From assembly GCA_022702545.1 (NCBI GenBank), contig JAHRBC010000001.1, forward strand, positions 1,612,001 through 1,676,000: a stretch of 64,000 nucleotides of DNA. The letters are read 5' to 3'. The DNA comes from Phycomyces nitens. Its lineage: Eukaryota; Mucoromycota; Mucoromycetes; Mucorales; Phycomycetaceae. A model generated the notes under the pieces. The model was not told where the DNA came from. It searched no databases and saw only the letters and a program-made list of their open reading frames with translations. Shown piece after piece: positions 56,411-64,000 of this stretch (positions are counted from its first letter, which is position 1; the number at the start of each line of letters is the position of its first letter). The position numbers and the translations under genes were made by a program.

Positions 56411-58171
56411 GGTGACCTGAGTGTACTGACCCAAAAGGTGAATGATAGGCCCTTACTTGTTTGTTGTTTGGCGTGCGGATTGTAAATCAGTGTAGAAAAC
56501 ATCAACGTCACAAAGGACTGTTTCCCTGTCAAAGGAGACGGTGTTTTAATGTTTTTAATATTCTGCTGAACATTTGTCCAGAATACTTTGATCTATTCTC
56601 GTCATTATTAGGCTATGGTAGGTCATACAAATCCACACTAACCATTTGGCTATAGACACTGATGTTTCTTTGGGTTTTCTATGGGATATCTAAAAGTATC
56701 TAGAAGAAAATGAAGAAAAACAAAAAAGATCTTTAAGGCTCTCCTGTCATTTCTAGGGTAAGACTCAAATCAATTGCCGCTCCAGAATGAGAGAGATAGT
56801 TACTCCAAGGGGTTTCTTTTTTGTAATATGTATCAAGTATTACCTATTGTTCCAAAGTATCAATTTTACAGATTGTTCTTTTCTTCCTCTTTTAAAATAA
56901 TGGGCATTTTTGAATTGCCAAAAACTAGTGATTTAGCAAAATATAACGAGACTTTGAAATTGTTATTATTAATGTTATAATTATATATATATAATTATTA
57001 TATATATAATTTTAAATCAAACTTTTGGAACTATAGATTTGTACATTTTGCTGTTGTTGTTGTACTATCATAAACCGAATTTGATACTGCTGTCAATGTG
57101 ATGTAAGTCAACTTCTTCGGACAAAATATAATTGCCAGGCAACTAAGCTTCCCTCCGAACATGATGGCAACAATCCAAAACCACGGCACTATCATTAGAA
57201 TATGCTAATAGTTCCCAGCCAGCCAAGGGTAAATGGTTGCGTCTTGGCGAATCTGGACATATCCAATTCTTTCCCCTCTCAGAGACTCAAGCGGAGCCAT
57301 AAGGAGTCATGAAGGGACTGATCTATTAGTTGTGATTGGTGGCGTATTAGCATCGATTGAAAGCGCTTCTTCCTGATACCTGGTGTGCCATGACGTTACA
57401 TGCGTTGGATGCTACATTGTTATTCTGTAGGGATTGTCTTGATGCAAAAGGTCACTTGAAAAAACCAAGCTTAATTCTGATAAATGTTATTATTTTGAAT
57501 TATCAATAAGTGTCGATATGTGCCATATTGTTTTTGGCTGTTTCAGAACCGAGCATATTCAATTGAAAGTAGCCTAACCTCCAAAAAACCCCCCCCATAT
57601 GAATGGCATGCGTCATTACAGATTCAATGAAAAAGATAAAGAAATAGTTTTAACAAGGTGTTACTCTTTTTTATATATATATTTTATTAAAGGGGTTATT
57701 TGTTTCTAGGTCGTGTATAATTATGTTTAAAAAACGAATTGAGTCTGATAGCATAAACTAGGCTTATCTTTGGTTTGAAAGTGCCGATCTCTTCTTTATA
57801 CATTAGCCTTTTTATCCTTCTCTAGACCCAAATACACATTTCGTATGCCTATCTTTTTGCTTCTTTATTTGACTCTCTTTTTTTTTTTTTACAATGCGGG
57901 GATTATCTGATGATTTTGCACCAATCGAAGAACGCGGTGTGAACCGAAACTGAGCAGAGACCCAATTTTGGGCATGCTCATGTGAATCGTCTTGCTTTAA
58001 AGAATTGTACGACATGCAGTTGCCATAGGGATTAGAAAAAAAATTCTAAACAAAAAAAAATAAGAAAAACTATAAATACTCTGCATCGCATTTCTGGATT
58101 CTGCTAAAAAAATTAATTGATTTTTTACCTCTTTCTTTTCCAAACAATAATAACAATACTTATAATTTACC
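56411..58171. other. Intergenic, bL34m to glycerol kinase
   Basis: About 1.7 kb without supported gene. It contains a palindromic TA tract near 56979-57014 and poly-C/poly-T runs near 57588 and 57880. Short ORFs (56774-56980 plus; 57812-58194 minus) have no recognised motif. Confidence 0.4.
58071..58080 (+). promoter_or_regulatory. TATA box of the glycerol kinase gene
   Basis: TATAAATACT, about 100 bp upstream of the ATG, in a T-rich leader (58109-58145). Confidence 0.5.
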
Positions 58172-59875
58172 ATGCCAAAATTCATTGGAGCCATCGATCA
58201 AGGAACCACCTCTACACGCTTTGTAGTGTTTGATGAACAAGGAGCCATAATAACATATCATCAAATGGAATTCGAACAACATTATACAGCTCCAGGGTAA
58301 AATACAATATAAACAATAATAATAAACAATCAATATATATGGATACTAATGGTGTCTTTAGATGGGTTGAACATGATCCATACGAACTCCTGGATTCTGC
58401 CAGGGCCTGTATAGAGCACACTATCCGGAAAATGTCTATTATGGGATATGAAGCATCTGATATACAGTGTATTGGAATAACCAACCAACGTGAAACCACA
58501 ATTGCCTGGGATACCCTCACTGGCCGGCCTCTCTATCCTGCCATAGTCTGGAGCGACACTCGTACAACAGACACCGTCAAAGAATTGGCCGCTAAATCGG
58601 AAAAGGGACTAAATGCCCTTCAGTCTGTTTGTGGCCTTCCCCTGGCAACGTACTTTTCGGCGGTTAAAATGAAATGGATGATCGACAACGTCTCGGTTGT
58701 TGCCGAAGCATTAGACCAAAACCGACTCCAGTTTAGCACAGTTGATACTTGGCTAATTTATGTAAGTAACACTTGTTGTTTTTGTACGCATTCTAAACAT
58801 TCATCTATAGCATCTCACAGGCGGGCTTGATGGCGGTGTCATTGTCACAGACCCAACAAATGCAAGTCGCACTATGCTCATGGACATTCACACTCTCCAG
58901 TGGAGCGATGAGGCATTAAGGTAAACAATAAGACATAAAAAAATTTTATAACCAACCAACCTAACTCCATCTCAAAATAGTTTTTTCGGACTCCAGGGCA
59001 TGCAACTCCCCAAGATCACGTCTTCCTCCCAAGAACTAGGACTAATAAGCGAAGGCTCTCTTCAAGGCATTCCGATTTCAGGTTGCCTAGGAGACCAGCA
59101 GAGTGCACTAGTTGGCCAGAAATGTTTCCAGGTTGGCGATGCAAAGAACACATACGGCACAGGCTGCTTTATGCTTTTCAACAATGGCGATTCTCCCGTA
59201 TTCTCCAAGAATGGTCTTCTTCCCACGGTAGCTTATCAGTTTGGAACTGACAAGCCTAAATACGCACTCGAAGGGTCGGTCGCGGTTGCCGGATCTTCAA
59301 TAAGCTGGCTACGAGATAACCTAGGCATTGTTTCTGGCCCCAAAGAAGTAAATGAACTTGCTGCTAAAGTAAAGGATACCTGCGGTGTATACTTTGTCAC
59401 TGCATTTGCTGGATTATTTGCCCCCTACTGGAGCCCTGAGGCTCGAGGTACTATCTGTGGTTTGACGCACTATACAAAGCGAGAGCACCTTGCACGCGCC
59501 ACGTTTGAATCTGTCTGCTTCCAATCCCGGGCAATTCTTGAGGCCATGGACAAGGAGTCTGGAAAGCCTTTGCGATCACTCAAGGTAGACGGAGGCATGT
59601 CCAACTCAGATCTCTGTATGCAAATCCAAGCAAATATCCTTGGTATTGAAGTAGATCGCCCAAAGATGTGCGAAACAACTGCCCTTGGTGCTGCAATCGC
59701 TGCAGGGTTTGCAGCAGGTGTTTGGAAATCTATTGACGATCTTGACAAAGTCAATGTTGAAAACCATACTCTGTTTACTTCCCAGGTTACAGATGAGAAG
59801 CGCCAAAAGATGTATGGAGGATGGCAAGAAGCTATCAAGCGATCTGTCGGATGGGCTGCTTCACCCGCCTCTTGA
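58172..59875 (+). CDS. GUT1: Glycerol kinase
   Basis: Multi-exon FGGY kinase. The start [20 protein letters not shown] contains the N-terminal phosphate-binding loop. Next, [16 protein letters not shown] and [15 protein letters not shown] (NQRET is the FGGY glycerol-kinase signature), [17 protein letters not shown], then [16 protein letters not shown]. The second half carries [84 protein letters not shown] and [18 protein letters not shown]. It phosphorylates glycerol to glycerol-3-phosphate. Introns are near 58299-58356, 58761-58810 and 58922-58980. The C-terminus ends WAASPAS. No PTS or membrane segment. Confidence 0.96.
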
Positions 59876-60791
59876 ATCGGATAGGGTTTTCTTAAATATC
59901 ATTATTCCCTTGTAAATATAAACTCGTGTACATATCAAATAGCCTATTCCATAGTAAATAAATGCATTCAACTCGCACAAAATATGCCGCCCGTAATTTT
60001 ATTTTATCATATTTATTTATTTATTTTTAATATCATCTTATGAAAAAGTTTATTATTAAATGTAATATTTTTTTTGGATACTACAGATATAGATGGTTCT
60101 GTTGCAGAAATCGTCCAAGAATACGATGCCTGGTGTTTGGTTTTGTGATTTGGAAACACCCAAACCAAAGCTTATTAGATATGAATTTATCTGTAATATG
60201 TACATTATCTATAGTAACAATATTTGACAATCATTTCAAATAGGCTTTCCAAATATATATATTTTTATATATATATTTGCTGTTTGTCCAGTTGAAATGG
60301 GGAATGGATTGTATCAGTTCAATTGCAAATAACAGTATCACTTTGACAGGATATTATACTGGGCTACTTGCCCAAGAAAGTACTTGTTTTATCGCCATTG
60401 TGTGTGGTGGCCAGGGTGGTTCAAAGTTCAAGAGATGTCTGTAATAATTAAAAGAAATTATTGTGCATAGGACTATTAAGCATATATTAAAGACTAAAAG
60501 AGTCTATTCTCTGTATTCCATCATTCTGGCGGTCTCGACATTTTTGTCATCATTAGGCTATTTATGTGGATAAACTCAGTCTGAATAAAACACTGAATGT
60601 TTTATCCACTCTACGTATCCTTATATATAATTCATCGAATATTGTTTTGGTAACCTGCCATATTCTGTTGGTATTCTCTGTGGATCGACTTTGGTTCGAT
60701 TGCCCGTTGTCTGGATCGATCGAGGCAGTCACGAGAATATTGGCATAAAGCACAGAATGAAATGTGAATTAGAGCTCATCTTTACATCATA
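59876..60791. other. Intergenic, glycerol kinase to DUF1295 gene
   Basis: AT-rich; TA tracts near 60254-60280. A plus-frame coding-like bit near 60080-60180 (DIDGSVAEIVQEYDAWCLVL) ends in a stop and has no gene context. No RNA gene. Confidence 0.35.
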
Positions 60792-62049
60792 ATGACCACT
60801 AATGGGTATGAATGGCTTGTGAGCAATCTCGATCCTCTTTACTGCTTCAGCTGGGAGCATGTCCAGACTATTCTGTTGAACAATGCCCATTCTGCTACTG
60901 ATGCTTTTCGCAATGGAACCATTTGGGAGACAATTAAAAACTGCCTTGAGAATCCCAGTTTATTGATCGAGTATTACCGCACTACAGATCCTCTTGTCAC
61001 CCTTTTGGTTGCATCGGGTGTACTTGCCTCTATTCACTATGTCGTATCAGAATTGACAAAGAACTACAGCCAAGTTGGTAGGCTTAATTGGTCAAAGGAT
61101 TTCATAATGTTCACACTTTTAAAATAGACAAATCGTGGTCCATATTACCAATCATATATTCCTGGCACTTTACTCTGCATGATTATCTAAACAGAGGTTC
61201 ATTCCACCCACGACTCCTGGCTGCTTCTTTGCTTATCACTATCTGGGGAACACGACTTACGTATAACTTTGCAAGGTAAATTACAAGATACTCTGATTTA
61301 TAAGCCAACAAAACCGTGTGTAGAAAGGGAGGATACGAATGGAAAGGACAAGACTACCGCTACCCTTATATTGCTGAAAAGATCGGTCCTTTGGCCATGG
61401 CTATTCTCAACCTTACTGTCATTGCCCCTTTCCAGGACCTCTTGTTGGCCCTGATTGTCACGCCTCTTTACCTTACCAATCTATCTGGGCCATCAAAAGA
61501 CAGCCTTTCACTGACAAACATGGATCTGTTTGCGATTGGCCTTCATCTATCACTCTTGCTATTTGAAGTCATTGCAGATGATCAGCAGTTTCTCTTTCAG
61601 ACACGGAAGCATGCTATTCTTGAGTATGTAGATAAATCAAAGCTACCTGGTGACTATAGACGTGGGTTTTTGTCAAGATCTGGTCTATGGAAGTACAGCA
61701 GACACCCCAATTTCTTTGCGGAAATGAGCATGTGGTGGACAATCTACTTGTTCTCTGTTTCGGCTGTTCGACAGACAGGTTTAACTACAGGAATTGGATC
61801 CTACTTTAATTGGACAATAGTCGGCACATTCACATTGACCTTGCTCTTCCAAGGGAGCACTCTGCTTACAGAGGTAATACTTTATCAAGATCTATCTATT
61901 CCAAGGGTAACTAACACACATTTGTAAATTAGTATATATCTGCTGAGAAATACCCGGATTACAAAGAGTACCAGCGCTCTGTAAATCGATTCATTCCTTG
62001 GTTTCCAAATAGATCGCCTACTACGGATGCTACCAAGAAGAGTATCTAG
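60792..62049 (+). CDS. DUF1295 / steroid-reductase-like membrane protein
   Basis: Four exons; start ATG at 60792 (MTTNGYEWLVSNLDPL), stop TAG at 62047. After an N-terminal region of about 100 residues, splicing gives SQVDKSWSILPIIYSWHFTL, then LLAASLLITIWGTRLTYNFA, KGGYEWKGQDYRYPYI, and several hydrophobic helices (LAMAILNLTVIAPFQDLLLA; LFAIGLHLSLLLFEVIADDQ). The conserved C-terminal motif is GLWKYSRHPNFFAEMSMWW, followed by YISAEKYPDYKEYQRSVNRF. The SRHPNxxxE motif and the ADxQ..F segment mark the DUF1295/steroid 5-alpha-reductase-like family. These use NAD(P)H on lipid-like substrates; the substrate here is unknown. Confidence 0.9.
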
Positions 62050-62509
62050 GAGGTATTCAATATAAACTCTTTACAAGACTGTTTGATGAAAACCAATAAA
62101 TCAATCGCTTACAAAGGGACCCTAAATCACCCCCAAGTACAATAGTAAAGTTGTGTACATTTTTCTATTTGTTATTAGATAAATGCATTTCAATAAATAT
62201 TTTTTTAAAGTACATCTTTAAAGGTCCAGAATATCCATTGCTTATTTGGCTATGAACCCATACTACCATGTTCAACTCAACTTATCATTAGAATTCTCAG
62301 TATCCAAGCTTATTGTATGCTTACAATCAATAGCAAGAAATCTTGGGTTTTTTCTAATCTGTATATAAATTTTACGAGGAATAAATGACCAGTTTATTCA
62401 ACAGCACACTGGATCAAAAAGAAAAAAAATGGTCTAGGTAAATGAGATTAGACTATTAAACCATTTTGACTATTTATTGATATACCAAGGGTAAGGTACT
62501 TTGCTTCTT

Positions 62510-62540
<31 letters not shown>

Positions 62541-64000
62541 AATGAAAGGTGGCATCTGCATTTATTTATTAATCTATAAATCATCCCGATAATTACAAGA
62601 ATTTCAATTGCTTATAGCAAATTGGACACCTTTTTAATCGTACACAACCAAGTATTCACATATGGCCATATCGGTATTATTTTTGCAAAATACCAAGAAA
62701 CCCACAGTCGCTATAAAATCGCCTTGTTGATTTATTCTTGTCAGTAAACAAGATACAGTATCATTGGGGGTGCATATCAATTAATGCTATTTGTAAAGCA
62801 AACAATAAAAGGATATGCCTTTACATGATCTCAAACAAAAAAGAAAAAGGTTGGGAAAGTATGTATCTTGCAAGGTATGGCTCCTCACTTGGATTCATTT
62901 AAACAGACAATATATTAATATATGTATGTATGGGGGTATTTATATAAAAGCTTGTTTATACATGCTGTACAGAATAACCAAAGACGATTTCCAATACCAT
63001 GTACATCTTTTTTTTTAATAAACTATGCCCAAATAAATATGGATTTCAGGGACAAACAAGGACCTCTTTTGATCCTAAAGATCTCTTTATTGTTTGTTTT
63101 ATTTTTTAATCAAGCTACTAGTGATTACTCTGGTTAGAATGTCTGTAGTAAATGACATATTGGCCAGCCAATATTTTACTAGTGATCTGAAAACCAAGAA
63201 TCTCATGTGACAAACATCATTGTTCATTTGGGGTACATGGCTTGGATTGCTGTGAATTTACCATAGGCTATGTTTTGATGAGTTGATGAGAATTTCATAG
63301 ATTAAAATAAATGCAGAATTTATAGTGTGTTTCTGAATACAAGTCAAAAAGAAGTAGGATTCTCTACATATATTCTCCTAACCATTTGCTTGACCGGCTC
63401 TTTATTGATCTTGAATGTCCCCGATAGTCTTGAAACAAACATTTGTAGGTGGATCAATGTGGAGAAAAAAGATGTGTAAATATCAAATCCTACTCCCAAG
63501 TTTGAGAAGAACTAGATTCTAAAATTGTTATTTTTTTAAAAAAAGTTTTCTTTGGGTTTGGTTTCTCTGCTGTCTAGATTACTCTGTAAGATGATACCGT
63601 GGTATCCACAGACTGTTTGAGTATCAAGCCCGCCCATAGGAGATAATCATAGACTATCGCCAAATTTATTAATATAATTTTTTTTAAGAAATGAAACGTG
63701 TGAGGGCCATTACTATGGTCATGAATACAATCACTCGGGTGAGATAATATTACGGAAGATAAAAATAAGAATATACGCAAAAGCGGGATGTCTCTGGCAT
63801 ATTTAAAACGGTCATTATGATGAATAGTTATAAAAAGCCAATTTGTTATTAAAGAAACCCTGAGTTTGCCTGACTTTAGCTTCTTTTTTGTTTTGTTTTC
63901 TAGCCCCATTCAATACAATATGACTCTAGTCGAAACTGCCTGTATATCAAGGTAGACACAAGAAACCGGTTTCAATAGATACCTTTAAATAACAAGCATT
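62050..64000. other. Gene-poor right end of the window
   Basis: AT-rich; (AAT)n microsatellite at 62510-62540. Small ORFs (62815-63137 plus; 63574-63909 minus) have no motif. The 3' end of another gene could start near 63920 (see findings). No RNA gene seen. Confidence 0.4.
63829..64000 (+). other. Possible promoter and first exon of a gene running off the window
   Basis: TATAAAAA at 63829-63836 lies about 90 bp before an ATG at 63920. The reading MTLVETACIS ends at a possible donor (AAG|GTAGACA, about 63950). A pyrimidine tract ending CTAG sits before the ATG, so an upstream exon is equally possible. No protein family can be named. Confidence 0.25.

Noticed and set aside
60691..60716. tRNA-like T-loop word GGTTCGATTGCCCG
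   Set aside because: No A-box, acceptor stem or anticodon arm can be folded around it.

Overview
The window is nuclear DNA of a fungus, most likely an early-diverging one of the Mucoromycota (probably Mucorales). The evidence is short spliceosomal introns (about 45-240 nt, with CTNAY-type branch sites in several), AT-rich intergenic DNA, decayed DIRS-like and Tc1/mariner-like elements, an ORC6 of the animal-like long type, and fungal hallmarks such as a Pmt2-type mannosyltransferase, a Set2 with an SRI domain, an Ssd1-like protein and a Fox2 with two dehydrogenase domains. This placement is inferred from gene content; no marker gene was searched. There are no rRNA, tRNA or CRISPR features that I can support.

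Layout. 1-5 kb is gene-poor: one small coiled-coil ORF, a broken retrotransposon piece (about 600-1626) and a broken Tc1/mariner-type transposase (about 3285-3640). 5.4-16 kb (all minus strand) holds a secreted RlpA/expansin-like protein, a long TTC39/Iml2-family protein and the histone H3K36 methyltransferase Set2. 17-25.9 kb is the densest part: an FYR-domain protein, the Fe-S assembly factor Isa1, a secreted Pro-rich protein, Som1, a bacterial-type glycyl-tRNA synthetase, Orc6, an unknown protein and a bHLH factor, several in divergent pairs with promoters of 100-240 bp. 28-36.6 kb carries a WD40 protein, the mitochondrial glycine carrier (Hem25/SLC25A38), a HAD phosphatase and peroxisomal Fox2, which ends in SKL. 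37.7-45.7 kb has an Ssd1-like RNB protein, an SLX4-like UBZ zinc-finger protein and two ribosomal protein genes (eL27, uS2). 46.8-50.4 kb is an unrecognised chromatin-like gene with a long 18-bp minisatellite and AT-hooks. 51.3-62 kb has Pmt2, a DusA-type tRNA-dihydrouridine synthase, mitochondrial bL34, glycerol kinase and a DUF1295 membrane protein. The last 2 kb shows no complete gene.

Common themes. Several genes serve mitochondrial translation or import (bL34, Som1, DusA-like, GlyRS with an in-frame non-AUG presequence, glycine carrier, Isa1). Others serve chromatin and DNA replication or repair (Set2, Orc6, SLX4-like, FYR protein, AT-hook protein). Fox2, glycerol kinase and the HAD phosphatase touch lipid and glycerol metabolism. 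They are scattered housekeeping genes, not a co-regulated cluster. The most interesting items are two bacterial-looking RNA enzymes (GlyRS and DusA-type), the 18-bp repeat/AT-hook gene, a long-range stem inside an eL27 intron, and a short repeat present three times in the Ssd1-like gene. All splice sites were read by eye from GT/AG and frame, so exon borders are predictions.
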